Assembly (NCBI GenBank): GCA_045590535.1
Contig: JAZNRE010000025.1
Coordinates: 1-62,248 of the forward strand
DNA length: 62,248 bases
From: UMGS755 sp045590535
GTDB lineage: Bacteria; Bacillota; Clostridia; UBA1381; UBA9506
Reading direction: 5' to 3'
The first letter of the stretch is position 1. Each line of letters begins with the position of its first letter. This document shows positions 1 through 8,688 of the stretch, piece by piece. A model generated the notes under the pieces. It was not told where the DNA came from and searched no databases. It saw nothing but the letters and a program-made list of their open reading frames with translations. The position numbers and the translations under genes were made by a program.

Positions 1-41
1 AAAAAGGCGGAAAACCGTGAAGCTTTATGATAAAATAGGGG

Positions 42-70
42 TTTACTTTGTTTTTGTTTTATGTTACAAT
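42..70 (+). promoter_or_regulatory. Possible SigA promoter for the tsaE operon
   Basis: A TACAAT -10 element (65-70) lies 17 bp downstream of TTTACT (42-47). The -35 is weak and the leader before the first gene is about 130 nt. No other promoter is evident before the small membrane-protein gene, so this is the likely start of the 207-2303 transcription unit, but it is only a motif match. Confidence 0.35.
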
Positions 71-206
71 ACAGGTAATTGGTGATTTTCACACAGATTG
101 ACGGCTTGATACGGTGTTTTTTTAAAAGCGCCCAAAGCCGCCTGATTCTATAAGCTCGTGACAGCGATTGGGATTTGTGATGAGCAGAAGGGAAAAGGTA
201 ATTTCT

Positions 207-719
207 ATGAGAAGACAATATAAACAAAGAGCCGGTGCAAAAAGCAGAAAAAACAACAAAGCAGCAAAAGCTTTGGGCGTTGTTATTCTTTTGGTTGCTC
301 TGTTCTTTATTTCTTTTTGGGTAACCAGTTTGGTTTTGCAATTGAATCAAAGACCGAATATTCCCCAGCAGGAAAATCTTGCAGAACCCACGCCGAAGCC
401 CACCTATGAACAGTTGGAAAAGCTGGTTGCGGAAAAAGAAGAAAAGATTAAGAGCTTAGAGGCGGAGCTGGAGCAATACAGAAGCGGATCGGCCATTGGG
501 GAGCCCCTTTCATCGTCGACACAGAAGCCGACGGAAAAACCGACACAGACCCCGGCGCCCACGAAAACGCCTACCACTGCGCCCACAAAAACACCCACCA
601 CAGCGCCAACAAAGACGCCTACGGCAGCACCCACAGTGGCGCCTACCGCTGCGCCGACGCAGACTCCTGCCCCTGTGCCCACCCAGGCACCTGCAGGAGA
701 GACAGGAGTGGCAGAATGA
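207..719 (+). CDS. Small membrane protein with coiled coil and Thr/Pro-rich tail
   Basis: No known family is recognised. From ATG 207 the protein has 170 residues: a basic N terminus, one transmembrane helix (about 24-45), a charged helix likely to form a coiled coil (about 66-92), then about 60 residues of low-complexity APTKTPT-type repeats. This layout suggests an anchored extracytoplasmic protein with a flexible wall-spanning stalk. ATG 207 is chosen because AGAAGGGAAAAGG ends about 8 nt upstream. In-frame ATGs at 168 and 180 lack a good site. The stop overlaps the tsaE start (ATGA), so it is translated with the t6A genes. The DNA repeats make length variation between strains likely. Confidence 0.75.
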   Translation: MRRQYKQRAGAKSRKNNKAAKALGVVILLVALFFISFWVTSLVLQLNQRPNIPQQENLAEPTPKPTYEQLEKLVAEKEEKIKSLEAELEQYRSGSAIGEPLSSSTQKPTEKPTQTPAPTKTPTTAPTKTPTTAPTKTPTAAPTVAPTAAPTQTPAPVPTQAPAGETGVAE

Positions 720-1147
720 GTGTGCGCGAATTTGTGACAGAAAACGAGCAGGAAACCAGAGAGGTTGCTGCTTGTTTAGCCAAGGAGCTTTTGCCGGGGC
801 AGGTGCTTTGCTTGCGGGGAGAGCTGGGAGTTGGCAAAACGGTTTTTGCTCAGGGCCTTTGTGCCCAGTTGGGCATTTGTGAGCCGGTGAGCAGCCCGAC
901 TTTTACCCTTGTGAACGAATATGAGGGGCAGAATTATCGGGTTTTTCATTTTGATTTATATCGAATTGAAGAGCCGGAAGAACTGTATGAAATTGGTTTT
1001 GAAGAGATGGTTAGCAGCGGTGCAATTGTGTTGATTGAGTGGCCGGAACAGGCCGGTGAGCTTTTGCCCTCTGCACGCCTGGATATTACGATTGAACGCA
1101 TGGGCGAAGATGGTCGTCGAATTGTGGTGGAGGAACGGACAATATGA
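716..1147 (+). CDS. tsaE: tRNA threonylcarbamoyladenosine biosynthesis ATPase TsaE
   Basis: TsaE is the small P-loop ATPase that drives turnover of the TsaB-TsaD complex during t6A37 synthesis on ANN-decoding tRNAs in the cytoplasm. The Walker A motif GELGVGKT is at about residues 35-42, followed by the family-typical SSPTFTLVNEY and a HFDLYR segment. Length (143 aa) is normal. It overlaps the upstream gene and the downstream tsaB by four bases each (ATGA), a translationally coupled arrangement common in Firmicutes. tsaD and tsaC are also in this window. Confidence 0.96.
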   Translation: MSVREFVTENEQETREVAACLAKELLPGQVLCLRGELGVGKTVFAQGLCAQLGICEPVSSPTFTLVNEYEGQNYRVFHFDLYRIEEPEELYEIGFEEMVSSGAIVLIEWPEQAGELLPSARLDITIERMGEDGRRIVVEERTI

Positions 1148-1836
1148 TTGTGCTTGGATTGGATGCATCTTCCGATGCGGCGGCAGTTGGACTGGTTTCT
1201 GACGGAACGCTTTTATGTGAATATACCATTCATAACGGAAAAAATCATTCCCTGACCTTGCTGCCTATGGTGGAAACCATGCTGGCAGAGGTGAATTTGG
1301 ATTTTTGTGATATTGACGCATATGCCTGCGGTGTGGGTCCTGGTTCTTTTACCGGTGTGCGTATTGGTGCGGCAACGGTGAAGGCCTTTGCCCAGGCACA
1401 TAAAAAGCCGGTTGTGGCGGTTTCGAGCCTTGGGATTTTGGCCGAAAACCTGCGAGGCTATGAGGGGCTCAGGGTGAGTGCCATTCATGCCAGGGTTAAC
1501 GAGCTTTATTGCGCGGCGTACGGACCCGACGGCGAGGAAGTGTTGCCCCCGTCAGTTATGACGGTGGAAGAACTGATTGCTTATTTATCGGGTAAGCCGT
1601 GCAAGTTAATCGGCAGCGGTGCTTGCTTGTTTAAGGAGACGATTGAGGCGCAGCTGGGAGCCGGTGTTGTGGCAGAAGCGGGTCGCATTCATTCCATTTG
1701 CGGCGGGGCTGTGGCAGAACTTGGCTATCGGCTGGCTAAAGAGGGAAAAGAGGTCCCTTATGGCGATTTGGCGCCGGTTTATTTGCGGGTGTCTCAGGCT
1801 GAGAGAGAATATGCAGAAAAACATAAGGCCCAGTGA
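1144..1836 (+). CDS. tsaB: tRNA threonylcarbamoyladenosine biosynthesis protein TsaB
   Basis: TsaB is an ASKHA-fold paralogue of TsaD that lacks catalysis and acts as its heterodimer partner in t6A formation. The N terminus (MIVLGLDASSDAAAVGL) and the CGVGPGSFTGVRIG segment are diagnostic. At 230 aa the length is typical. Its start overlaps the tsaE stop. The metal-binding histidines of TsaD are absent, as expected. rpiB follows after 32 bp with its own strong ribosome binding site. Confidence 0.96.
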   Translation: MIVLGLDASSDAAAVGLVSDGTLLCEYTIHNGKNHSLTLLPMVETMLAEVNLDFCDIDAYACGVGPGSFTGVRIGAATVKAFAQAHKKPVVAVSSLGILAENLRGYEGLRVSAIHARVNELYCAAYGPDGEEVLPPSVMTVEELIAYLSGKPCKLIGSGACLFKETIEAQLGAGVVAEAGRIHSICGGAVAELGYRLAKEGKEVPYGDLAPVYLRVSQAEREYAEKHKAQ

Positions 1837-1868
1837 CCTTGTGCATGTAGAAACAGGAGGTTTACATA

Positions 1869-2303
1869 ATGATTGTTATTGGAAGTGACCATGGCGCTTT
1901 TGAACTAAAGGCGGTGTTGGTAGAGCATTTAAAATCAAAGGGTATTGAGGTTTGCGACTGTGGTGTTTTTGACGCCACAAGCGTTGACTATCCTGATGTG
2001 GCAAAGGCTGTTTGTGAAAAGGTAAACAGCGGAGACTATGAATTTGGCATTTTGCTTTGCGGTACAGGTATTGGTATTTCCATTGCGGCCAATAAAATTG
2101 ACGGCATTCGCTGCGCACTGGTGAACACAGAATATGCTGCTGAAAAGGCAAAACAGCATAACAATGCCAATGTGATTGCTTTGGGCGGTCGTGTTTTGGG
2201 ACCGGACCTTGCCAAAAACATTTTGGATGCTTTTATGAATGCATCCTTTGAGGGCGGACGCCACCAGAACCGAATTGATAAAATTCATGCTTTGGAAAAA
2301 TAA
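1869..2303 (+). CDS. rpiB: Ribose 5-phosphate isomerase B
   Basis: RpiB interconverts ribose 5-phosphate and ribulose 5-phosphate in the non-oxidative pentose phosphate pathway. The LacAB/RpiB family signature is clear: the IGSDHGAFELK start, the catalytic-cysteine loop LLCGTGIGISIAANK, and the NVIALGGRVLG segment. Length (144 aa) is standard. AGGAGG stands 8 nt before the ATG. It could be the allose 6-phosphate variant, but the neighbourhood (housekeeping) favours RpiB. Confidence 0.95.
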   Translation: MIVIGSDHGAFELKAVLVEHLKSKGIEVCDCGVFDATSVDYPDVAKAVCEKVNSGDYEFGILLCGTGIGISIAANKIDGIRCALVNTEYAAEKAKQHNNANVIALGGRVLGPDLAKNILDAFMNASFEGGRHQNRIDKIHALEK

Positions 2304-2371
2304 ACATATGCAGATGTTAAAGCCGGCTTTTTTAGCCTTGCTTTGATGTTTGTAAAAGAGGGGGTCTTTAC

Positions 2372-2884
2372 ATGGTTGAAAGACGCGATAAGATTAACTA
2401 TTATTTAGACATTGCACAGACTGTGGCAGAAAGAGGCACTTGCCTGCGGCGGCATTACGGTGCGATTTTGGTTAAAAATGATGAAATCATATCCACCGGC
2501 TATAACGGTGCGCCTCGATCTCGCAAAAACTGCATTGATATGGGTCATTGCCTGCGTGAAAAAATGCACATACCTTCAGGTGAGCGCTATGAACTGTGCC
2601 GTTCGGTGCATGCAGAAGCCAACTGCATTATCAGTGCATCAAGACGGGATATGCTGGGTGCCACGCTTTATCTAGCCTGTCAGAACCCGGCAACCGGAGA
2701 ATTGATTCCGGGCTCGGACAGCTGTAGCATGTGCAAACGCCTGATCATCAACGCAGGCATTAAAGAAATTGTGATTCGTGATACCAAAACCGACTATCGC
2801 ATTATTCCCGTGGCACGCTGGATTTCAAATGATGATAGCTTGTTTGAAGAGGATTTTTGCACTTGTAACGAATCGCAGAAATGA
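2372..2884 (+). CDS. Deoxycytidylate (dCMP) deaminase, ComEB-like
   Basis: It belongs to the zinc-dependent cytidine/deoxycytidylate deaminase family, which makes dUMP for dTTP synthesis. The zinc and catalytic motif is H80-A-E82 with C118-x2-C121. Additional cysteines and histidines near residues 24-60 resemble the second zinc site of dCMP deaminases. At 170 aa it matches the ComEB/dCMP deaminase length. AGAGGGGG precedes the ATG. It converges on spo0A, with a bidirectional terminator between them. Confidence 0.9.
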   Translation: MVERRDKINYYLDIAQTVAERGTCLRRHYGAILVKNDEIISTGYNGAPRSRKNCIDMGHCLREKMHIPSGERYELCRSVHAEANCIISASRRDMLGATLYLACQNPATGELIPGSDSCSMCKRLIINAGIKEIVIRDTKTDYRIIPVARWISNDDSLFEEDFCTCNESQK

Positions 2885-2915
2885 TTTGCTGGAAAAGTTA
2901 ATGAAAAACAAAAAT

Positions 2916-2950
2916 CAGGCACTGTTTTAGGGGGCATAAAACAGTGCCTG
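2916..2950. terminator. Bidirectional intrinsic terminator between dCMP deaminase and spo0A
   Basis: A perfect 14-bp stem (CAGGCACTGTTTTA and its complement) with a 7-nt loop sits between two convergent genes. U-rich sequence follows on the plus strand and A-rich sequence precedes it, so it can serve both directions. Confidence 0.85.
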
Positions 2951-2983
2951 ATTGTATATTTATTGCTGGGGCAATAAATAAGC

Positions 2984-3826
2984 TTAATAGTTAACGGTAT
3001 TTTTCATTTTTAATCGGATGGAGTCGGAAATCATGGCAATAAATTCGCCATTGGTGGGTTTGCCCTTATTGGTATCGATGGTGTAACCGAAGATGCCGTT
3101 TAAAATTTCTTCCCGGCCGCGATTCCAGGCCACTTCAATGGCGTGGCGGATGGCGCGCTCTACCCGGGAGGAAGTGGTTTGGTAGTTACGCGCCACCGTT
3201 GGATAAAGCATTTTTGTGATGGAATTGATGAACTCCTTATCCTGAATGCACAGACTAATGGCTTCACGCAGGTAATTATAGCCCTTGATGTGTGCGGGAA
3301 CGCCAATTTCGTGTATCACATCGGTGATGATGGATTCAAGATTGTTGGGGGTGATGGCCTGCAACTGATGGTGGCCTGCTCCGTCAGCCAAAGAAAAGGC
3401 TTCGCCGGCTTTAATCAGGTTATTTGCATCGGCTTTTGGGTCGTTTTTGCTTTGCATAACCTGCCGGATGCGCTTGAAAAGAATTTCGTTGCTGTGCAGA
3501 GGTTTAACAAGATAATATTGCGCTCCAAGCTGCAAGGCTTTGCAGATGATGTTGTCGTGACTGACGGCAGAAATCATAATGAAGGACGGTTTTTTAGGCA
3601 GAGGGTTTTGTTGCAGACGCTCTAAAAGCTCTAACCCGTCCATTTTGGGCATGACAACATCTAAAATCACCACATCGGGCTGTTTTTCAACAATTAAATC
3701 ATAGCCATCCAATCCATCGTGAGCAATGCCCACGGTTTCTAAATCAGTTGTTTCGTTTAAGTCCTTTTGAATGGATTGGCACAAGGCTTTGTTATCGTCA
3801 ATGATGACAACGGATATTTTTTTCAT
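2984..3826 (-). CDS. spo0A: Sporulation master response regulator Spo0A
   Basis: Spo0A is the phosphorelay-controlled DNA-binding regulator that commits the cell to sporulation. The receiver domain has acidic residues D10/D11, phospho-acceptor D56 in VVILDVVMPKMDG, and a conserved Lys near 108. The C-terminal effector domain carries the recognition helix SRVERAIRHAIEVAWNRG, which is almost invariant in Spo0A. At 280 aa the protein is full length. AGGAGG lies upstream of the ATG. It is monocistronic. Its presence is the strongest sign that the organism is, or descends from, an endospore former. Confidence 0.98.
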   Translation of the reverse strand: MKKISVVIIDDNKALCQSIQKDLNETTDLETVGIAHDGLDGYDLIVEKQPDVVILDVVMPKMDGLELLERLQQNPLPKKPSFIMISAVSHDNIICKALQLGAQYYLVKPLHSNEILFKRIRQVMQSKNDPKADANNLIKAGEAFSLADGAGHHQLQAITPNNLESIITDVIHEIGVPAHIKGYNYLREAISLCIQDKEFINSITKMLYPTVARNYQTTSSRVERAIRHAIEVAWNRGREEILNGIFGYTIDTNKGKPTNGEFIAMISDSIRLKMKNTVNY

Positions 3827-4017
3827 GATGTATTTCCTCCTTACAGTAACAATAAAAATACCAAATTTTTACAATTTTGCTTTGTTGGTGATATTATAAC
3901 ACCAATTTGCAACAGATTGCAAGCTAATTTTTACCATTTATTGTATAATTTTGGAAGTTCGTAAAATTGTTTCATAAATTTGGCGGAAAAGTGTTAAATA
4001 TTTATAAAATTGGAAAC

Positions 4018-4040
4018 AATCGACACGAAAAGTGTCAATA
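4018..4040. promoter_or_regulatory. Inverted 0A-box-like sequence upstream of spo0A
   Basis: The 23-bp stretch contains GACAC-GAAAA-GTGTC. Read on the minus strand it holds TGTCGAT, one mismatch from the 0A box TGTCGAA, with a weaker inverted half. It lies about 200 bp upstream of the spo0A start and could mediate autoregulation. The spacing is long and the match is short, so this is a weak call. Confidence 0.3.
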
Positions 4041-4265
4041 AAACTTGCATGAGATTCTTTGAAAATGTTTTTATGAGAGAAAATGCAGTTTTTTGATTTT
4101 CTTGGTCTGAAATGTTTATTTTTTAGCCATTTGCAACGATTTTTGTATTTTTTTGGATTTTATATTATACATGGTTAATATTAGTCTTTGTTTTTTTGGC
4201 ATAATTAACAGTTAAAAGTAAAAAGTTTTGAGAATTATTGTGCAATATTTCTTTTTTGTTTTCTA

Positions 4266-4294
4266 TTTATTTTATTAAAATAATATGGTATAAT
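4266..4294 (+). promoter_or_regulatory. SigA promoter of pnp (extended -10)
   Basis: TATAAT at 4289-4294 is preceded by TGG, giving an extended -10 (TGn). The -35 candidate TTTATT at 4266-4271 is weak, with 17-bp spacing. Transcription would begin near 4301, just upstream of the leader hairpin. Confidence 0.6.
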
Positions 4295-4317
4295 ATATAT
4301 AAGTATGCATTGGGTCG

Positions 4318-4380
4318 CAAGGTAAGAAGTAAGAAATAAGCGATAAAGCAGTGCTTTATGGTTTATTTCTTATCTCTTGC
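4318..4380 (+). promoter_or_regulatory. Long leader hairpin in the pnp 5' UTR
   Basis: A stem of roughly 25 base pairs with small bulges joins GCAAGGTAAGAAGTAAGAAA with TTTATTTCTTATCTCTTGC, closing on GATAAAGC-AGT-GCTTTAT. It lies between the promoter and the ribosome binding site of pnp. Processed hairpins in the pnp leader underlie autoregulation in enterobacteria (RNase III plus PNPase). The same logic here is inference. Confidence 0.6.
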
Positions 4381-4427
4381 TTTTGGCCTGACTGCCTACA
4401 TTTAATTTATTTTTTTGGAGGTTAGCT

Positions 4428-6527
4428 ATGTTTAAAAGCTATCAAATGGAATTAGCGGGCAGACCGCTGATTATCGAAACCGGCAAATATGCTGAACTGG
4501 CCGGCGGCGCCGTTATGGTGCGCTATGGCGACACAGCTGTTTTGTCAACCGCTACTGCTTCTGCTAAACCCAGAGACGGTATTGACTTCTTCCCCTTAAG
4601 CGTTGACTTTGAGGAAAAGCTTTATTCTGTAGGTAAAATCCCCGGCGGCTTTATTAAGCGTGAGGGTCGTCCTACTGAAAAAGCAATTTTAGCATCCCGT
4701 GTGATTGACAGACCGATTCGTCCCTTGTTCCCCAAGGATTTGCGCAACGATGTTGGCGTTGTGAACACTGTTATGTCTGTTGAACAGGACAACTCCCCTG
4801 AAATTACAGCCATGATTGGTACCTCTTGCGCCATCAGCATTTCGGACATTCCCTTTGCCGGTCCTATCGGCGGTGTTGTTGTGGGCTATGTTGACGGCAA
4901 GCATGTTATCAACCCCACAGCCGAACAGCGTGAAAAGAGCTTGCTTTCTATGACCGTAGCCGGCACAAAGGAAAAGGTGGTTATGATTGAAGCCGATGCC
5001 AAAGAAGTTTCAGAAGATGTGGTTTTTGAAGGTATTCAATTAGCACATGAAGAAATTAAAAAGATTTGCGATTTCATTTCCGGCATTCAGGCTGAAATTG
5101 GTAAAGAAAAGTTTAGCTATGAGCCCCATGTGGTTGACCCTGAACTGTATGAAGATGTTAAATCTTTTGCTGAAGACAAGCTGAAAATTGCTTTGGACAC
5201 AGACGATAAGACCGTTCGTGAAAAGAACTTAAAAGTGATTTACGAAGAGTTTTATGCACACTTTGCTGATAAATATTCCGATGCTGAAGACGGCGCAGCC
5301 GTTACAGAAGCCATGGAAAAACTGCAGAAGACCATTGTTCGTCGTTGGATTTTAGACGAGGGCAAGCGTGTTGACGGCCGTGGTATTTTGGACATTCGTC
5401 CCCTGTCTGCTGATGTTGCCATTTTGCCCAGAACCCACGGTTCCGGTATGTTCAAGCGTGGACAGACACAGGTTTTAACCGTGGCTACTTTAGGTGCTAT
5501 GGGTGATGCTCAGGCACTGGACGGCATTGATTTGGACGACCAGAAGCGCTACATGCATCACTATAACTTCCCCTCCTATTCTGTAGGTGAAACCCGTCCT
5601 TCAAGAGGTCCGGGACGCCGTGAAATTGGTCACGGTGCTTTGGCAGAGCGCGCCTTAGAGCCCGTTGTGCCCTGCGAAGAAGAATTCCCTTATGCGATCC
5701 GTTTGGTTTCTGAAGTTTTGAGCTCTAATGGTAGTACCTCACAGGCCAGCGTTTGCGCCAGCACATTGGCGCTGATGGACGCAGGCGTGCCCATTAAGGC
5801 GCCGGTTGCCGGTATCTCTGTTGGTCTTGTAACTGAAGGTGAACGCTTTATCACCATGGTTGACATTCAGGGCCTTGAAGACTTCTATGGCGACATGGAC
5901 TTTAAGGTAGCCGGTACTAAAGAAGGTATTACAGCCATTCAGATGGATATTAAGATTGACGGCCTGACACCGGCCATCATCAAGCAGGCTTTATCACAGA
6001 CAAAAGATGCCCGCATTCGCATTATTGACGAAGTGCTCTTAAAGACCATTGAAGCACCGAGAGAATCACTTTCGGTTTATGCACCGAAGATTTTCACCAT
6101 GACCATTGATACCGATAAGATTCGTGATGTTATCGGCTCTGGCGGTAAGACCATTCAGAAGATTATTGCTGAAACCGGCGTTAAAATTGACATTGAAGAC
6201 GACGGCAAGATTTACATTGCAACCGCTGATCAGGAAATGGCTGAAAAGGCAATGGAAATCATTAAGGGTCTTACAGGCAATATTGAAATTGGCTCTATTT
6301 ATAAGGGTAAGGTTGTTAACATTCTGCCCTTTGGTGCCTTTGTTGAATTCCTGCCAGGTAAAGACGGCATGGTGCACATCTCCAAGCTGGCCAACAAGCG
6401 CGTTGAAAAGGTTGAAGATGAAGTTAACATTGGCGATGAAATTATGGTTAAGGTTGTTGAAATTGACAGACAGGGCCGCATAAATCTTTCCCGTAAAGAT
6501 GCAATGAATGAATTGAATCTGTGGTAA
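4428..6527 (+). CDS. pnp: Polyribonucleotide nucleotidyltransferase (PNPase)
   Basis: PNPase is the trimeric 3'-5' phosphorolytic exoribonuclease of mRNA decay. Two RNase PH domains (about 1-230 and 310-540) with the helical linker are present. They are followed by a KH domain (IGSGGKTIQKI, about 566-576) and an S1 domain (GAFVEFLPGKDGMVHIS, about 637-653). The basic catalytic-domain motifs FRKR-like and SYSVGETRPSRGPGRREIGH are intact. Length (699 aa) is normal. TTGGAGG precedes ATG 4428. It has its own promoter, leader hairpin and terminator and is not linked to rpsO here. Confidence 0.98.
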   Translation: MFKSYQMELAGRPLIIETGKYAELAGGAVMVRYGDTAVLSTATASAKPRDGIDFFPLSVDFEEKLYSVGKIPGGFIKREGRPTEKAILASRVIDRPIRPLFPKDLRNDVGVVNTVMSVEQDNSPEITAMIGTSCAISISDIPFAGPIGGVVVGYVDGKHVINPTAEQREKSLLSMTVAGTKEKVVMIEADAKEVSEDVVFEGIQLAHEEIKKICDFISGIQAEIGKEKFSYEPHVVDPELYEDVKSFAEDKLKIALDTDDKTVREKNLKVIYEEFYAHFADKYSDAEDGAAVTEAMEKLQKTIVRRWILDEGKRVDGRGILDIRPLSADVAILPRTHGSGMFKRGQTQVLTVATLGAMGDAQALDGIDLDDQKRYMHHYNFPSYSVGETRPSRGPGRREIGHGALAERALEPVVPCEEEFPYAIRLVSEVLSSNGSTSQASVCASTLALMDAGVPIKAPVAGISVGLVTEGERFITMVDIQGLEDFYGDMDFKVAGTKEGITAIQMDIKIDGLTPAIIKQALSQTKDARIRIIDEVLLKTIEAPRESLSVYAPKIFTMTIDTDKIRDVIGSGGKTIQKIIAETGVKIDIEDDGKIYIATADQEMAEKAMEIIKGLTGNIEIGSIYKGKVVNILPFGAFVEFLPGKDGMVHISKLANKRVEKVEDEVNIGDEIMVKVVEIDRQGRINLSRKDAMNELNLW

Positions 6528-6559
6528 AAACAACCTGACAACAAAGAGTTGTCACAAAG

Positions 6560-6599
6560 GGTGTGGCGGCTGAGATGAACCTCTCCGCCGCACCTTTTT
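6560..6599 (+). terminator. Intrinsic terminator of pnp
   Basis: A 10-bp GC-rich stem (GGTGTGGCGG paired with CCGCCGCACC, one G-U pair), a 15-nt loop and a run of five T residues follow the pnp stop by about 30 bp. Confidence 0.9.
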
Positions 6600-6645
6600 C
6601 AATAAGCTTACGGCGTGTTTTATGAAGAGGCAGGGGTGTGGACGA

Positions 6646-8280
6646 ATGCTTTTGGTGGGTGTTAATGCAAAATATATTCACAGCAATTTGGCAATTCGCT
6701 ACCTGACTCAAGTTGACAGCCGATGCAAATTTAAAGAGTTTACCATACAGGACAAGGCAGAACACATTGCCGCCTCACTATACAAAACAGGGGAACGGGT
6801 TTTTTGCTTTTCCTGCTACATTTGGAACATTGATATTATCTACCGGGTTTGTGAAATTTTAAAAAAAGCAGATAACGGGTTGATGCTGGGACTGGCAGGT
6901 CCTGAGGTTAGCTTTGATCCTGAGGAGCAGCTTGGAAAACATCCCTTTGTGTCTTTCGTTTTATGCGGAGAGGGTGAGCCTGCCCTTTCGCCTTTTTTAA
7001 ATGCATTAGAAGATGGTACATTTGATAGGGTGCCGGGTCTTTGGTATCGGACAGATGATGGGATTTGCAGCAGTGATGTTCCTTCTAAAGAAGCGGATTT
7101 AGACATGCTGCCCTTTCCTTATACCAATGAAGATATAAATGCCCTATCCAACCGCATTGTTTATTTTGAAACATCAAGGGGTTGCCCCTATCGTTGTGCT
7201 TTTTGCTTGTCTGGTAGCGCTGGTGCTTTGCGATTTTTGTCTTTAGAAAAGGTGCAAAAAGCAATTGATTTTTTTGCAAGTCACAGGGTGCCCTTGGTTA
7301 AACTGGTGGACAGGACATTTAACGCAGACCCACAGCGTGCACTTGCGATTATTGAAATGATTAAGGCCCGTGGCGACGGTACCACCTATCACTTTGAAAT
7401 TCGCGCTGAAGCCATGACGGAGCCTTTAATCCGCAGTTTGCAGGAGGCGCCCAAAGGCATGTTTCAGCTGGAGATTGGCGTGCAGAGCGTGAATGAAATA
7501 GTCCTGCGCAACATTAACAGACGCCCTGCCTTTTTAAAGCTTTGCCAGGTGGTAGAGGCGCTGCAGGTGAATCGGAATATGCACATTCATCTTGATTTGA
7601 TTGCCGGCTTGCCGGGAGAGAGCCTGGATGAATTTATTCACTCCTTTCATAAGGTTTTTGCCCTTCGTCCTGGGATGCTGCAGTTGGGTTTTTTGAAACG
7701 GCTGAAAGGGGCAGAGCTTTTGGCGCCGGGGAGCCAGTTTTGTGACTTTCCGCCTTATGAGGTGATTCACAGCGACAGGATGACCTATGGTGAATTGTTA
7801 TCCTTAAAAGAAGCGGAAGAGGTTTTGGAGCAGTATTATAACAGCGGGTTGTTTGAGACCATTCTTTCTTATTTGCTCGAAACCTATTATAGCGGACGGG
7901 AATTTTTCTTTTTCTCTGAAATGGCGGATTTTATCCGTCAAAATGACAGGCCAAAAGGACATAAGGCTTTGTATGAAACCTTATACTGTTTTGGCAAGGA
8001 TAAATTTGGGGACAAAGAAATTGCCGAAAGAATTATTTATGATTATTGTCTGCGGCACAGAGATTCGCTCAGCTTTATGCACGGCGGCGACGATTTGAAA
8101 GCCCCAGCCTTTGAATTTTTGAAAAAGCCCGAAAGGGTTAGACTTTATTTTGCACACTATGCCGGAGAAAAACCGGTTACATTATATAAAAAGATTCGCT
8201 TTGTGCCTATTGGCAGTCGCATTGTAGCTTTTGATTGCGGTCATATGCTGGCAGCGGATGTTACAAGCGAATTTGAATAA
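6646..8280 (+). CDS. B12-binding-domain radical SAM protein, DUF4080 type
   Basis: The protein has an N-terminal cobalamin-binding-like Rossmann region (LLVGVNAKYIHSNLAIRYL, about 2-130). A radical SAM core follows with the [4Fe-4S] cysteines C180-x3-C184-x2-C187 in SRGCPYRCAFCLSG and a downstream LEIGVQSVN segment. The C-terminal about 150 residues match the DUF4080 extension found in clostridial proteins of this type. The substrate is unknown. ATG 6646 is preferred over ATG 6622 because AGGGGTGTGG precedes it and the conserved N terminus starts there. It is a single gene between the pnp terminator and the pfkA region. Confidence 0.88.
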   Translation: MLLVGVNAKYIHSNLAIRYLTQVDSRCKFKEFTIQDKAEHIAASLYKTGERVFCFSCYIWNIDIIYRVCEILKKADNGLMLGLAGPEVSFDPEEQLGKHPFVSFVLCGEGEPALSPFLNALEDGTFDRVPGLWYRTDDGICSSDVPSKEADLDMLPFPYTNEDINALSNRIVYFETSRGCPYRCAFCLSGSAGALRFLSLEKVQKAIDFFASHRVPLVKLVDRTFNADPQRALAIIEMIKARGDGTTYHFEIRAEAMTEPLIRSLQEAPKGMFQLEIGVQSVNEIVLRNINRRPAFLKLCQVVEALQVNRNMHIHLDLIAGLPGESLDEFIHSFHKVFALRPGMLQLGFLKRLKGAELLAPGSQFCDFPPYEVIHSDRMTYGELLSLKEAEEVLEQYYNSGLFETILSYLLETYYSGREFFFFSEMADFIRQNDRPKGHKALYETLYCFGKDKFGDKEIAERIIYDYCLRHRDSLSFMHGGDDLKAPAFEFLKKPERVRLYFAHYAGEKPVTLYKKIRFVPIGSRIVAFDCGHMLAADVTSEFE

Positions 8281-8460
8281 GAAGGAACTGTTTTAGTTTT
8301 GCTCACCGTGCAGCCGATTTGGGCGCTATGACAAAAGAGGCTTTTTGCGATCTGTTTTTGCAAAAGCCGAAGAAAAGACCAAAATTTATACTAAACATAG
8401 CATGGTTGAGGTACAATAATTAAGAGAACATTTTAAATGCATGAAGCGGGAGGTATTTCT

Positions 8461-8658
8461 ATGTGGATGGTTGTTTATATTACGCAGAGCAAGGAAGCAT
8501 CAGAAAAAATAAGAACGCTCCTGCAGCAGGCGGGCTTGCCTGTGAAGGTGCGTAGTGTGAACCAGAGTGGAAATGACCAATTTGGTTCGTATGAAATTTT
8601 GGTGCCGGAGGCAGAGCTATCGGAAGCACATAATGTTATCATTGAAGCAGTTGTTTAA
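8461..8658 (+). CDS. DUF2007-like small protein upstream of pfkA
   Basis: This 65-residue protein starts at ATG 8461, after GGGAGG at a good distance; the in-frame ATG at 8437 has no site. It shows a ferredoxin-like beta-alpha-beta pattern, with LLQQAGLPVKVRSV and a terminal ILVPEAELSEAHNVI. This resembles the DUF2007 (putative PII-interacting signal transducer) family. It precedes pfkA by 30 bp and is probably co-transcribed with it, which suggests but does not prove a link to glycolytic control. A TACAAT at 8412-8417 may be its -10. Confidence 0.65.
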   Translation: MWMVVYITQSKEASEKIRTLLQQAGLPVKVRSVNQSGNDQFGSYEILVPEAELSEAHNVIIEAVV

Positions 8659-8688
8659 CTTAAACATGGCTTTTGCAGGAGGAACCTT

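Larger units (their letters stand above)
3827..4427. other. 600-bp AT-rich divergent intergenic region, spo0A / pnp
   Basis: No open reading frame is supported here. The left part is the spo0A upstream region with a possible 0A box. The right part holds the pnp promoter and a long leader hairpin. The middle (about 4050-4250) is very AT-rich with T-runs. I see no RNA gene in it. Confidence 0.6.

Noticed and set aside
404..682. Gly/Val-rich minus-strand frame (GAVVGVFVGA repeats)
   Set aside because: It is the mirror of the Thr/Pro repeat region of the plus-strand gene; no start signal.
5252..6544. Several minus-strand frames over pnp
   Set aside because: Shadows of a strongly conserved gene.
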